Of a stretch of 64,000 nucleotides of DNA, positions 17,019 through 25,778 are shown in pieces. The notes below the pieces were generated by a model that saw nothing but the letters and a program-made list of their open reading frames with translations, searched no databases and was not told the DNA's origin. The DNA comes from Planotetraspora sp. A-T 1434 (lineage in GTDB: Bacteria > Actinomycetota > Actinomycetes > Streptosporangiales > Streptosporangiaceae): positions 62,001 to 126,000 of the forward strand of contig NZ_JAOEGB010000016.1 of NCBI RefSeq assembly GCF_025420585.1, written 5' to 3'. Each line of letters begins with the position of its first letter. The stretch's first letter is position 1. A program made the position numbers and the translations under genes.

Positions 17019-18431
17019 GAGCGCCTCGCGGGGGCGGTAGCCGTACGGGGCGGCAGAGCCCGCGATGCGGCGGACCGCCTCCTCCAGGATCTGCGCCGGC
17101 TGGGTGAACGGCAGCCGCAGGTAGCGTTCGAGCGTCCCCTCGACACCGAACCACGGGCCGGGGGCGAGCCGTACGCCGCGGGTGGCGGCCGCCTCGGCCA
17201 CGGCGCTCGCCACGGGAGCGTCCAGCCGCACCCACAACGAGCCGCCGCCCGGCGGCGTCGTGAAGGTCCACGCGGGCAGCTCCTCGCGCAGCGCCGCGAC
17301 GAGGGCCGAGCGTGACGCGCCGAGCGCACGGCGGCGCTCCGCCCGGGTCTCCTCGATCCGCCCGAACAGGTGCGCCACGACGAGCTGCTCGAAGACCGGG
17401 CTGGCGATGTCCACGGCCGCCCGCAGCATCGCGAGGCGGCGGACCAGCGCGGCGGTGCCCCTGACCCAGCCGATTCGCAGGCCGCCCCACCACAGCTTGG
17501 ACGCCGACCCGATGCCGACCACCCGCCCGTCGGTGTCGAAGGAGGCGAGCGGCGCGGGCGAGCCGACGTCGTCGAGGGCCAGCTCAGCCCAGGTCTCGTC
17601 GGCCAGCAGGGTGGTGTCGTACCGCCGGGCGGCCGCCACGAGTTCCGCCCGGTCCTCGTCGCCCATGAGGTGGCCGGTCGGATTGTGGAAGTCGGGGATG
17701 ACGTAGGCCAGCCTCGCCGCCGACTGCCGCATCGCGCAGGTCACCAGGTCGAGGTGCCAGCCGTCCTCGGGGATGCCGACCGGCACCAGGCGGGCGCCGC
17801 GCATCCGCGCGACGTCGATCGCGTGCGGGTACGTCGGCGACTCCACGAGCACCGGGTCTCCCGGCCCGGCGAACAGGGTCATCAGCAGGTGGATGGCCTG
17901 CTGGGCGCCGGTGGTGACGATGATCTGGTCGGGCCGGGTGGGCAGGCCGCGCTCGCGGTATCTCCGGGCGATGGCCTCCCGGAGCACCGGCAGCCCGATG
18001 GGGTCGTAGCCCATGCCCAGCGCGTACCGGTGGTAGCCCCGCCCGGCCTCGGCGATCGCCTCGCCGAGGAGCGCGGGCGCGGGCGGCGCGGCGGTGTGCA
18101 GCGGGAGCAGGCCGTCGTGGTCGGGGCTGATCCACGGGTTGTCGGCCCCGAGCGCGGCCGGGTCCGGCAGGGCGGTCCAGCTCCCCGACCCCTGGCGGCT
18201 CTCCAGGTAGCCCTGCTCGCGCAGCCGGTCGTAGGCGGTGGTCACGGTCGTCCGGCTGACTCCCAGGGCCTCGGCGAGGTGGCGTTCGGCCGGGACCCGC
18301 ACCCTGACGGCCAGCCGCCCGTCCAGGATCAGGCCGCGCACGGCTTCGGCCAGGGCCTTGTAGTAGGGCCGGGCGTCCGGCGGGACCTCCAGGAGGCGGG
18401 CCAGCTGCGGCGCACTAAGATACCGGTCCAT
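17004..18431 (-). CDS. MocR-type PLP-dependent transcriptional regulator
   Basis: 475 residues from ATG 18431. Residues 1-90 form a GntR-type winged helix (YYKALAEAVRGLILDGRL, LGVSRTTVTTAYDRLREQGYL). The rest is a fold-type I aminotransferase domain with TTGAQQAIHLLMTL, IPDFHNPTGHLM, LLADETWAELAL and the PLP-lysine segment GSASKLWWGGLRIGW. MocR proteins use PLP as effector. The gene is divergent from a YczE-type membrane protein, the classic MocR-YczE pair (ycxD-yczE in Bacillus), and shares a 63-nt intergenic region with a palindrome. It therefore probably activates or represses that neighbour and itself. Confidence 0.92.
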   Translation of the reverse strand: MDRYLSAPQLARLLEVPPDARPYYKALAEAVRGLILDGRLAVRVRVPAERHLAEALGVSRTTVTTAYDRLREQGYLESRQGSGSWTALPDPAALGADNPWISPDHDGLLPLHTAAPPAPALLGEAIAEAGRGYHRYALGMGYDPIGLPVLREAIARRYRERGLPTRPDQIIVTTGAQQAIHLLMTLFAGPGDPVLVESPTYPHAIDVARMRGARLVPVGIPEDGWHLDLVTCAMRQSAARLAYVIPDFHNPTGHLMGDEDRAELVAAARRYDTTLLADETWAELALDDVGSPAPLASFDTDGRVVGIGSASKLWWGGLRIGWVRGTAALVRRLAMLRAAVDIASPVFEQLVVAHLFGRIEETRAERRRALGASRSALVAALREELPAWTFTTPPGGGSLWVRLDAPVASAVAEAAATRGVRLAPGPWFGVEGTLERYLRLPFTQPAQILEEAVRRIAGSAAPYGYRPREALTPTL

Positions 18432-18458
18432 AAGGCCACTTTCCCGTATTGGCTCTTT

Positions 18459-18472
18459 ATTTACAAGTAAAT
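18459..18472. promoter_or_regulatory. Palindrome ATTTAC-AA-GTAAAT between mocR and yczE-like gene
   Basis: A perfect 6-bp inverted repeat with 2-nt centre inside an AT-rich gap, roughly midway between the two divergent starts (18431 and 18495). It overlaps the upstream ATG 18471 of the YczE-like gene, which argues for ATG 18495 as the true start. It is the best candidate binding site for the MocR regulator. Confidence 0.5.
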
Positions 18473-18494
18473 GGCCCGAAAGATGGAAACCACT

Positions 18495-19100
18495 ATGAGT
18501 GAGCTTTCGCTGCCCCGGTTTGGTTCCCTTTCGTCTCGGCTTCTGCGTCTCTACATCGGTCTCACCGCGTACGGCACCGGGATCGGGCTGCTCGTCCAGT
18601 CCGGCCTCGGCCTCGACCCCTGGGAGGTCTTCCATCAGGGCCTGTCGGTCCGGACGGGCTGGTCGATGGGGGTGTGCATCAACCTCGTCGGCGCCCTCGT
18701 CCTGCTCCTGTGGATCCCGCTGCGCCAGCGGCCCGGGCTCGGCACGATCAGCAACGTCGTGCTGGTGGGCACCTTCGCCGACCTCGTGATGTGGCTGGTC
18801 CCCGAGCCGGGGCAATGGGCGGCGAAGTGGGCCTTCCTGCTGGGCGGCATCGTCTGCATAGCGGCCGCCTCCGGCCTCTACATCAACGCCGGCTTCGGCC
18901 CCGGGCCACGGGACGGCCTGATGACCGGCCTCGCCCGTCTGGGCCTGTCGATCCGGCTGGGCCGTACGCTCGTCGAGCTCACCGTGCTCGGCGCGGGCTG
19001 GCTGCTCGGCGGCACCGTCGGCGTGGGGACGGTCGTCTTCGCCGTCACCATCGGCCCCCTGACCCAGCTCTTCATGAAGGTGTTCCGCGCTCCCGGATAG
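18495..19100 (+). CDS. YczE/YyaS/YitT family membrane protein
   Basis: 201 residues from ATG 18495, with AGATGGA-like spacing; ATG 18471 would add eight residues but overlaps the operator. Five to six membrane helices are seen, with the family's GLGLDPWEVFHQGLS near the start of the first extracytoplasmic loop and a GFGPGPRDGLMTGL repeat of that motif near residue 135, showing the internal duplication. The function is unknown; proteins of this type sit beside MocR regulators and are thought to be transporters or channels for a vitamin B6- or amino-acid-related compound. Confidence 0.85.
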   Translation: MSELSLPRFGSLSSRLLRLYIGLTAYGTGIGLLVQSGLGLDPWEVFHQGLSVRTGWSMGVCINLVGALVLLLWIPLRQRPGLGTISNVVLVGTFADLVMWLVPEPGQWAAKWAFLLGGIVCIAAASGLYINAGFGPGPRDGLMTGLARLGLSIRLGRTLVELTVLGAGWLLGGTVGVGTVVFAVTIGPLTQLFMKVFRAPG

Positions 19101-19123
19101 ACCCGCCGGGTAGCGTGGCGCCC

Positions 19124-20878
19124 ATGCGGATCGAGGACTACGCCCTCATCGGGGACATGCAGTCGGCCGCCCTGGTCGGCCGCGACGGCTCCGTCGACTG
19201 GCTCTGCCTGCCCCGGTTCGACTCCCCGTCGTGCTTCGCCCGCCTGCTCGGGGACGAGTCCAACGGCTTCTGGCGGCTCGCCCCTTCGGGCGCGGAGTTC
19301 GCCACCCGGCGCGCCTACATCGAGGACACCCTGATCCTGGAGACCGTGTGGGAGACGCCCACGGGCGCGGTCAAGGTCACCGACTTCATGTCGCCGCGCC
19401 ACACCAGCCCCGACCTGATCCGGATCGTGGAGGGCCTGACGGGGACCGTCGAGATGACCGCCGAGATCCGCATCCGCTTCGACTACGGCCGGATCGTCCC
19501 GTGGGTCCGCCGCGCCGACGGCGATCTGCACGCCATCGGCGGCCCCGACTCGGTCTGGCTCCGCACCGGCGTCCGGCTGAAGGGCGGCGGCTACCGGCAC
19601 ACCGGCACGTTCACCGTGTCGGCCGGGGAGCGCGAGACCTTCGTGTTCACCTGGCACCCGTCGCACCAGCCGCCGCCGGAGCCCGTCGACCCGCTCGCGC
19701 AGCTCGGCGAGACCCGGCTGATGTGGGAGGAGTGGGTCTCCCGCTGCAGCTACAACGGACCCTGGCGGGACGCCGTCGTCCGCTCGCTCATCACGCTCAA
19801 GGCCCTCACCTACAGCCCCACGGGCGGCATCGTCGCCGCCCCCACCACGTCGCTGCCCGAAAACCTCGGCGGCGTCCGCAACTGGGACTACCGTTTCTGC
19901 TGGCTGCGCGACGCCGCGATGACGCTCGACGCGCTGACCCTGTCCGGGTACGTCGAGGAGGCCGGCGCCTGGCGTTCGTGGCTCCTCCGGGCCATCGCGG
20001 GCCGCCCCGAGGACCTGCAGGTCATGTACGGCGTGGCGGGCGAACGGCGGCTTCCCGAGCTCACGCTCGACTGGCTGCCCGGTTACGAGAACTCCCGGCC
20101 CGTGCGGATCGGGAACGGCGCGGCCGGCCAGCTCCAGCTCGACGTCTACGGCGAGGTGATCAGCGCCCTCTACCAGGCCCGCAAGCAGGGGATGCCGCCC
20201 GACGACCACGCGTGGGCCATGGTCCGGAGGCTCATGGAGTTCCTGGAGTCCAACTGGGACAAGCCCGACGAGGGCCTGTGGGAGGTCAGGGGCCCCCGGC
20301 GGCACTTCGTGCACTCCAAGGTCATGGCCTGGGTCGCGGCCGACCGGGTCGTCCGCGTGGTCGAGGAGCTGGGCCGTACGGGCCCCGTCGACCGCTGGAA
20401 AGCCCTGCGGGACCGGATCCACGCCGAGGTCTGCGACAAGGGCTTCGACCCCGAGCGCGGCACGTTCACCCAGTCGTACGGCTCCCGCGAACTGGACGCC
20501 GCGCTGCTGCTGATCCCCATCGTCGGGTTCCTGCCGCCCGAGGACCCCCGAGTGATCGGGACCATCGAGGCGATCGAGCGGGAGCTGATGACTGACGGCT
20601 TCGTGCTCCGCTACCCGGTCGCCGAGGACAACGACGTCGACGGGCTGCCGGGCGCCGAGGGCGCCTTCGTGGCCTGCAGCTTCTGGCTCGCCGAGGCCCG
20701 GGCCCTGGTGGGCCGCAAGGACGAGGCCATGGAGCTGTTCGAGCGGTTGCTGGCCGTCCGCAACGACGTCGGCCTGCTCGCCGAGGAGTACGACCCCGGC
20801 TGCGGGCGCCAGCTGGGGAACTTCCCGCAGGCGTTCAGTCACATCCACCTGATCCGCACGGCCCTGGCGCTCGGCTAA
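19124..20878 (+). CDS. Glycoside hydrolase family 15 (trehalase / glucoamylase-like)
   Basis: 584 residues. The N-terminal beta-sandwich begins EDYALIGDMQSAALVGRDGSVDWLCLPRFDS, standard for cytoplasmic actinobacterial GH15 trehalases. The catalytic (alpha/alpha)6 barrel holds the general-acid region GVRNWDYRFCWLRDA near residue 250 and, near 555, the general-base segment AEEYDPGCGRQLGNFPQAFSH. No signal peptide is present. Relatives in mycobacteria hydrolyse trehalose to glucose with inversion. It starts 24 nt after the YczE-like gene and could share its transcript, though the functions look unrelated. Confidence 0.9.
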   Translation: MRIEDYALIGDMQSAALVGRDGSVDWLCLPRFDSPSCFARLLGDESNGFWRLAPSGAEFATRRAYIEDTLILETVWETPTGAVKVTDFMSPRHTSPDLIRIVEGLTGTVEMTAEIRIRFDYGRIVPWVRRADGDLHAIGGPDSVWLRTGVRLKGGGYRHTGTFTVSAGERETFVFTWHPSHQPPPEPVDPLAQLGETRLMWEEWVSRCSYNGPWRDAVVRSLITLKALTYSPTGGIVAAPTTSLPENLGGVRNWDYRFCWLRDAAMTLDALTLSGYVEEAGAWRSWLLRAIAGRPEDLQVMYGVAGERRLPELTLDWLPGYENSRPVRIGNGAAGQLQLDVYGEVISALYQARKQGMPPDDHAWAMVRRLMEFLESNWDKPDEGLWEVRGPRRHFVHSKVMAWVAADRVVRVVEELGRTGPVDRWKALRDRIHAEVCDKGFDPERGTFTQSYGSRELDAALLLIPIVGFLPPEDPRVIGTIEAIERELMTDGFVLRYPVAEDNDVDGLPGAEGAFVACSFWLAEARALVGRKDEAMELFERLLAVRNDVGLLAEEYDPGCGRQLGNFPQAFSHIHLIRTALALG

Positions 20879-20925
20879 CAGGCTCGGTCCGCCGGGTCAG
20901 CCGGCCGGGCTCGGTTGGCCGGCGC

Positions 20926-21882
20926 TCAGTTGGCCGGGCCGGCGATCCGCGCCAGCAGGCGGGCGAACTCCGGCGGCGGCGCCACGACGAGGCGGGTCTG
21001 CCCGTCGTGGGCGACCAGGTCGGCCTGGATGCGGGTCAGCCGGTCCCGGTGCCACCAGTAGACGTGCGGGCTCAGCCCCTCGTCCCGGCTGTCGAACTCC
21101 CGCTGGGCGAACATCCGCAACCGCTCGATGGCCCGCACCACCCCGATGCCCGCCACGGGGTGCAGGGCGGCCATCCGGCGCTGCGGAAGCGCGACCAGCA
21201 TGCCGTCCGGCGGCACGAGCATGTGATCGGAGAGCCGGCGCAGGTGCGCGGCCGCGCTCGGGGCCGTCAGCAGGGAGACGCCGGTCCCCCCGAGATCGAG
21301 CCGCGACACGACCGGCCGCTCGTCGGCCAGCGCGTTGTCCACCGCCACGTCGAGCGCCTCACCCGGAGGGATCGGCCAGCAGAAGGCCTCCTCCGGACGG
21401 ACCGGCCGGGTGCCGATGGTCAGCACCTCGATCAGGTCGGCGCTCAGGTGCCGGCCGATGATCCGGGACGGGTCCGGGATCGCCGGGTCGTCGGCTGTGT
21501 GGACCCTCGTGCGCAGCAACGGCCGGATCGGCGTGAGGTTGCAGGCGTCGAACGGCTCGCCGGACACGGCGTGGGCCAGGTGCTCGGAGACCAGCATCGG
21601 CCAGTCCTCGCGGGAGCGGCGGCCGGCCTCCCGGCGAAGCCCGACGAGGTTGACCACCCGGCCCGGTGCTTCCGGCGCCCGCGCCCCCGTCGACTCCGCG
21701 TCCCCCGTCTCCGGCTCGGGTGAGGCCAGGGTCAGGGACGTGCCGTCAGAGGCGAAGCCGCAGGCGAACCCCATCGTCTCGGCGACGAGGGCGAGAAGCG
21801 AGTCAAGGTCGACGTCCTCGATGGACTTCGATGCGGGAGGACTGGGCTGCGTTCGGCCGAGCAGTCGCCGCAAGAGTCGCAA
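20926..21882 (-). CDS. Conserved hypothetical protein
   Basis: 318 residues, no membrane span or signal. Starts MRLLRRLLGR, then an acidic segment (IEDVDLDSLLALVAETMG), a Pro/Glu linker near residue 60, and a globular remainder with many Arg/Asp pairs, ending PPPEFARLLARIAGPAN. I do not recognise a catalytic motif or a named family. Codon use looks native. It is on the same strand as, and downstream of, the LD-carboxypeptidase gene, 42 nt away, so they may be co-transcribed. Confidence 0.6.
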   Translation of the reverse strand: MRLLRRLLGRTQPSPPASKSIEDVDLDSLLALVAETMGFACGFASDGTSLTLASPEPETGDAESTGARAPEAPGRVVNLVGLRREAGRRSREDWPMLVSEHLAHAVSGEPFDACNLTPIRPLLRTRVHTADDPAIPDPSRIIGRHLSADLIEVLTIGTRPVRPEEAFCWPIPPGEALDVAVDNALADERPVVSRLDLGGTGVSLLTAPSAAAHLRRLSDHMLVPPDGMLVALPQRRMAALHPVAGIGVVRAIERLRMFAQREFDSRDEGLSPHVYWWHRDRLTRIQADLVAHDGQTRLVVAPPPEFARLLARIAGPAN

Positions 21883-21924
21883 TGCACCATCCCTCCGCCT
21901 CTGCCCGGAGTTTCCAGGCGGGTT

Positions 21925-22911
21925 TCAGGCTGCCGTGTCCGGGTCGCGAAACATGCCAGACAGCGAGCACGATTCGGTATCAATGGCCCCATCTGTCTCC
22001 AGCCACACACTGAACTGTGGTGTGCCGTGGCCGATGGGGAGGCCCGCGATGATCGGCACACCCAGGGGCGCGAGCCGCTCGGCGAGCACCGGGAGCGGGT
22101 CGCCGCAGTCCACCCAGGAGCCCAGGGCGAAGCCCGCGGCGCCGTCGAAGCAGCCCGCCTGCAGGAGTTGCGTCAGCATCCGGTCGATCCGGTACGGCGC
22201 CTCGTCCACGTCCTCCAGCAGCACGATGCGGCCTTCGGCGCGGAAGGCGTGCGGCGTGCCGCAGAGTGAGGCGAGCATGGTCAGGTTGCCCCCAGCGACA
22301 GGCCCAATGACGGGCCCAGTGACAGGCTCCTCGGCCCGGCCTGGAACGAGCACCCGGTCGCCCGTGACCGCCCCGGCGGCCGCGCCGGCGAAGAGGCTGT
22401 CCCGCAGATGCCCGAAGGTCCGGGGTTCGGGTCCCCCGGGGTCGCTGATCGTGGCGCACGCCGGCATCGGCCCGAACAGCGTCGGCAGTCCGAGCCTCCG
22501 GGCGAACGCGAGGTGCAGCGCGGTGATGTCGCTGGAGCCGAGGAGGATCTTGGGGCCGGCCGCCTCCATCGCGTCCCAGTCGAGCAGGTCCAGCAGCCGC
22601 GTGGCCCCGTAGCCACCGCGGGCGCAGATCACGGCCGCCACCCGGGGGTCGCACCACGCCTCCTGGAGACCGGCGGCCCGGACGGAGTCGTTCCCCGCGA
22701 GGTAGCCGTCCCGGTCCGTCAGCCCGGCTCCGGGCACCACGTCGAGGCCCAGCCCGGTGAGGACCTCGATGCCGCGGGCGAGCCGTACGGGATCGACCGG
22801 GCCGGAGGGGGCCACGAGCGCGACGGTGTCCCCCGGCCGCAGACGCCGTGGGGGGCCGCCCACCGTTATCGAGGCGTCATCCCCCGGGCCCCCCGAGATG
22901 CGTTCGTTCAC
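21925..22911 (-). CDS. LD-carboxypeptidase (peptidase family S66)
   Basis: 328 residues from GTG 22911. Family motifs in order: VALVAPSGPVDPVRL at the N-terminus; CARGGYGATRLLDLLDWD; nucleophile Ser127 in LLGSSDITALH; Glu in VLLEDVDEAPYRIDRML; His in GLPIGHGTPQFSVWLE. S66 serine peptidases have a Ser-Glu-His triad and remove the terminal D-Ala from muropeptide tetrapeptides in the cytoplasm during wall recycling. Some relatives give microcin C immunity instead. It is divergent from the sulfotransferase-like gene with 31 nt between starts. The frame upstream of 22911 has no start with a ribosome site. Confidence 0.88.
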   Translation of the reverse strand: MNERISGGPGDDASITVGGPPRRLRPGDTVALVAPSGPVDPVRLARGIEVLTGLGLDVVPGAGLTDRDGYLAGNDSVRAAGLQEAWCDPRVAAVICARGGYGATRLLDLLDWDAMEAAGPKILLGSSDITALHLAFARRLGLPTLFGPMPACATISDPGGPEPRTFGHLRDSLFAGAAAGAVTGDRVLVPGRAEEPVTGPVIGPVAGGNLTMLASLCGTPHAFRAEGRIVLLEDVDEAPYRIDRMLTQLLQAGCFDGAAGFALGSWVDCGDPLPVLAERLAPLGVPIIAGLPIGHGTPQFSVWLETDGAIDTESCSLSGMFRDPDTAA

Positions 22912-22942
22912 CCCCCAAAGGGTGTCAGACTTAGCCGTACCT

Positions 22943-23821
22943 ATGCGACCTCCGACGCACATTCTCGTGGTCAACGGCGTGAAGGTCCGTCAGCCGGTGT
23001 TCGTGATGGGCGCACCGCACTCCGGCGCGGACCTCCTGGGCCGTGCCCTCAAGCGCTCCCCCGGGTTCCACGTGACGATGGGCCGGGCCCCCGTGGCCCG
23101 GGTCGTGTACGCCTTCGCCAGGAGGCCGTCGATCGCGCGCAGCGGCGGCGCGCCGAGCGTGATCCGCGATGTGCTGGCCGAGGCGTGGCAGGTCGTCCCC
23201 GGAGCCTGCGCGGAGTGCACCGCGACCTGCCGCGAGGCGGGCGGGATCGTCGGCTCCGGCCCCTGCGTGGGCGCCGGGACGCTCGCCCGGTTCGGCGACG
23301 CCGGCCCCGACCTGCTCTACAGCGCGCCCGTGCTGCTACGGGCCTTCCCCGACGCCCGGCTGATCCAGATCATCCGGGACGGTCGTGACGTGGTCGCCGA
23401 CATGCTGGCCGACCCCACCTGCATGGCCTGGTTCAAACCGCACATGCTGAGCGAGGACGCCGAGTTCCCCAACCCGTTCCTCGGTGTGAGCTCCGCCGGC
23501 CACCGCGGCCGCTGGAACGACATGGCCCCCGCCGGGAAGTGCGCCCTGCGCTGGCGCGGCGCCGTACGGCTCAGCGCGACACTCCGCCGGGAGCTGCCGG
23601 CCGAGCAGTTGCTGACGCTGCGCTATGAGGACATGCTGGCCGCGCCCGGCGAGGCGATCGACTCCGTGTCGTCCTTCCTGGAGACCAAGATCTCCACCAT
23701 CGCCCTGTACGGCACCGCCGCCCCGAAGCCGGGCGGCTGGCGCAAGCGGCTGACCCCGGCCGACGCCGAGCTCGTGGAGAAGGTCGGGCGCGAGGAGCTC
23801 AGGCGTCTCGGCTACCGGTGA
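22943..23821 (+). CDS. Sulfotransferase-family P-loop protein
   Basis: 292 residues. The N-terminal PAPS-binding loop appears as FVMGAPHSGADLLGRALKRS (usual form PRSGTT), and the 3'-phosphate motif as IRDGRDVVADML near residue 150. A Cys-rich patch (CAECTATCREAGG) lies near residue 90. A C-terminal LLTLRYEDMLAAPGEAIDSV segment matches the sulfotransferase family. The substrate is unknown. Little sequence precedes ATG 22943, so the mRNA may be leaderless. The 3' end overlaps the convergent ABC gene by 23 nt. Confidence 0.82.
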   Translation: MRPPTHILVVNGVKVRQPVFVMGAPHSGADLLGRALKRSPGFHVTMGRAPVARVVYAFARRPSIARSGGAPSVIRDVLAEAWQVVPGACAECTATCREAGGIVGSGPCVGAGTLARFGDAGPDLLYSAPVLLRAFPDARLIQIIRDGRDVVADMLADPTCMAWFKPHMLSEDAEFPNPFLGVSSAGHRGRWNDMAPAGKCALRWRGAVRLSATLRRELPAEQLLTLRYEDMLAAPGEAIDSVSSFLETKISTIALYGTAAPKPGGWRKRLTPADAELVEKVGREELRRLGYR

Positions 23822-25718
23822 GATCCGGGCTGGCAGTGGCATCCGGGCTGCCCGCGGTGAACTGGGTCCGGTAGAGCTCTGCGTAGGCGCCGCTCCGCTG
23901 GAGCAGCTCCTCGTGCCCGCCGCGCTCCACGACCTGCCCGTCGTCGATCACCAGGATCGTGTCGGCCTCGCGGATGGTGGAAAGGCGGTGGGCGATCACC
24001 AGCGAGGTCCGCCCGCGCAGGGCGGTCTTCAGCGCCTGCTGCACCGCGGCCTCGGACTCGGAGTCGAGGTGGGCCGTGGCCTCGTCGAGCACCACGACCT
24101 GCGGCGCCTTCAGCAGCAGCCGGGCCAGCGCGATCCGCTGCTTCTCCCCTCCCGACAGCCGGTAGCCGCGGTCGCCCACCACCGTCTCGAGCCCCTCCGG
24201 CAGGTTCTTGACCAGGTCGGCGATCTGGGCCGCGCGCAGCGCCTCCCAGACCTCCTCGTCACTCGCCTCCGGCCGGGCGTAACGAAGGTTGGCGCCGATC
24301 GTGTCGTGGAAGAGGTGGGCGTCCTGCATGACCACGCCGACGGTGTCCCTGATGCTCGCGAGGGTGGCGTCGCGGACGTCCGTGCCGTTGACGCGGACGG
24401 CCCCCTCGTTGACGTCGTAGAGGCGGGAGACGAGCGAGGTGATGGTGGTCTTGCCCGCCCCGGAGTGCCCGACCAGGGCGACCATCTCCCCCGGCCGCGC
24501 GGTGAAGGTCACGCCCTTCAGGACCTCCTGCGAGGGGCCGGTGTCCGGCCGGGCCACCGACTCCAGGGAGGCCAGCGACACCTCGGCCGCCGCCGGGTAG
24601 CGGAAGCGGACGTCGTCGAACTCGATCGTCACGGGGCCGCCCGGGATGGGCCCGGCGCCGGGCCGCTCGGCGACCATCGGCTTGAGGTCGAGCACCTCGA
24701 AGACGCGGTCGAAGCTCACGAGGGCGGTCATCACGTCCACGTGGACGTTGGACAGGCTGGTCAGCGGGCCGTACAGGCGCATGAGCAGCGACGAGAGGGC
24801 CACCAGCGTGCCGAGGGCGAAGGCGCCGGACACGGCCAGCACGCCGCCGAAGCCGTAGACGAGCGCGGTGGCCAGCGCGGCGACCAGGGCCAGCGCGATC
24901 CGGAAGACCGCGCCGTACATCGCGACCGTGACGCCGACGTCGCGCACCCGCCCCGCCCGCTCCCCGAAGTGGACCGCCTCGTCCTCCGGCCTGCCGTACA
25001 GCTTGGCGACCATGGCCCCGGCCACGTTGAAACGCTCGGTCATCACCGAGCTCATCTCGGCGTCGAGCTGCATCTGCTCGCGGGTGAGCGCGGACATGCG
25101 GCGCCCCACCCACTTCGCCGGGAAGATGAAGATCGGCAGCAGCACCAGCGCGACCAGTGTGATCTGCCACGACAGCACGAGCATGGCCACGAGCACCATG
25201 ACCAGGCTCACCACGTTGGAGACCACCGAGGACAGCGTGCTCGTGAGCGCGCGCTGCGCCCCGATGACGTCGCTGTTGAGCCGGGAGACCAGCGCGCCCG
25301 TCTGCGCCCGCATGAAGAAGGCGACCGGCATGCGCTGGACGTGGTCGAACACCTCGGTGCGCAGGTTGTAGATCAGCCCCTCTCCGATCCGCGCGGAGAA
25401 CCAGCGCTGCACCAGCCCGAGCCCGGCGTCGCCCAGGGCCAGGGCGCCGATCGCGAGGGCCAGCCACAGCACCACATCGGTCCGTCTCGGGATGATGCCG
25501 TCGTTGATGATCGCCCTGATCAGCAGCGGGTTGGCGATCACGATGACCGCGTCGACCACGACCAGCGCGAGGAAACCCGCGATCTGCTTCTTGAACGGCC
25601 GGGCGTATCCGGCGATGCGCTTCACCGTCCCCGGCGCGATCCGCTCCTTCGTCACAGAGCTGTCGCGCCGGAGCGACCGCATCACCTGAGGCCCGTAGCC
25701 CCCGCCCATCATCGCCAT
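23799..25718 (-). CDS. ABC exporter, fused membrane and ATPase domains
   Basis: 639 residues. GGAGGAT precedes ATG 25718 by about 11 nt. A type I exporter membrane domain of six spans (residues about 40-330, with PVAFFMRAQTGALVSRLNSDV) is followed by a complete ATPase: Walker A GHSGAGKTT, Q-loop VVMQDAHLFHDTIGANL, signature YRLSGGEKQRIALARLLL, Walker B VVVLDEATAHLDSESE and the H-loop AHRLSTIREADTILV. A half-transporter working as a homodimer is expected. The cargo could be a lipid or a small molecule; nothing nearby decides it. Confidence 0.92.
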   Translation of the reverse strand: MAMMGGGYGPQVMRSLRRDSSVTKERIAPGTVKRIAGYARPFKKQIAGFLALVVVDAVIVIANPLLIRAIINDGIIPRRTDVVLWLALAIGALALGDAGLGLVQRWFSARIGEGLIYNLRTEVFDHVQRMPVAFFMRAQTGALVSRLNSDVIGAQRALTSTLSSVVSNVVSLVMVLVAMLVLSWQITLVALVLLPIFIFPAKWVGRRMSALTREQMQLDAEMSSVMTERFNVAGAMVAKLYGRPEDEAVHFGERAGRVRDVGVTVAMYGAVFRIALALVAALATALVYGFGGVLAVSGAFALGTLVALSSLLMRLYGPLTSLSNVHVDVMTALVSFDRVFEVLDLKPMVAERPGAGPIPGGPVTIEFDDVRFRYPAAAEVSLASLESVARPDTGPSQEVLKGVTFTARPGEMVALVGHSGAGKTTITSLVSRLYDVNEGAVRVNGTDVRDATLASIRDTVGVVMQDAHLFHDTIGANLRYARPEASDEEVWEALRAAQIADLVKNLPEGLETVVGDRGYRLSGGEKQRIALARLLLKAPQVVVLDEATAHLDSESEAAVQQALKTALRGRTSLVIAHRLSTIREADTILVIDDGQVVERGGHEELLQRSGAYAELYRTQFTAGSPDATASPDLTGSRDA

Positions 25719-25778
25719 ATACCGTTCATCCTCCCGCCTGTGAAGCATCGGGAGGATATCCCCGATTCCTCCTGAGCC

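Noticed and set aside
23799-23821. The 23-nt convergent overlap of the sulfotransferase and ABC genes as a special regulatory overlap
   Set aside because: Short tail-to-tail overlaps are common in compact actinobacterial genomes; nothing else marks this one.
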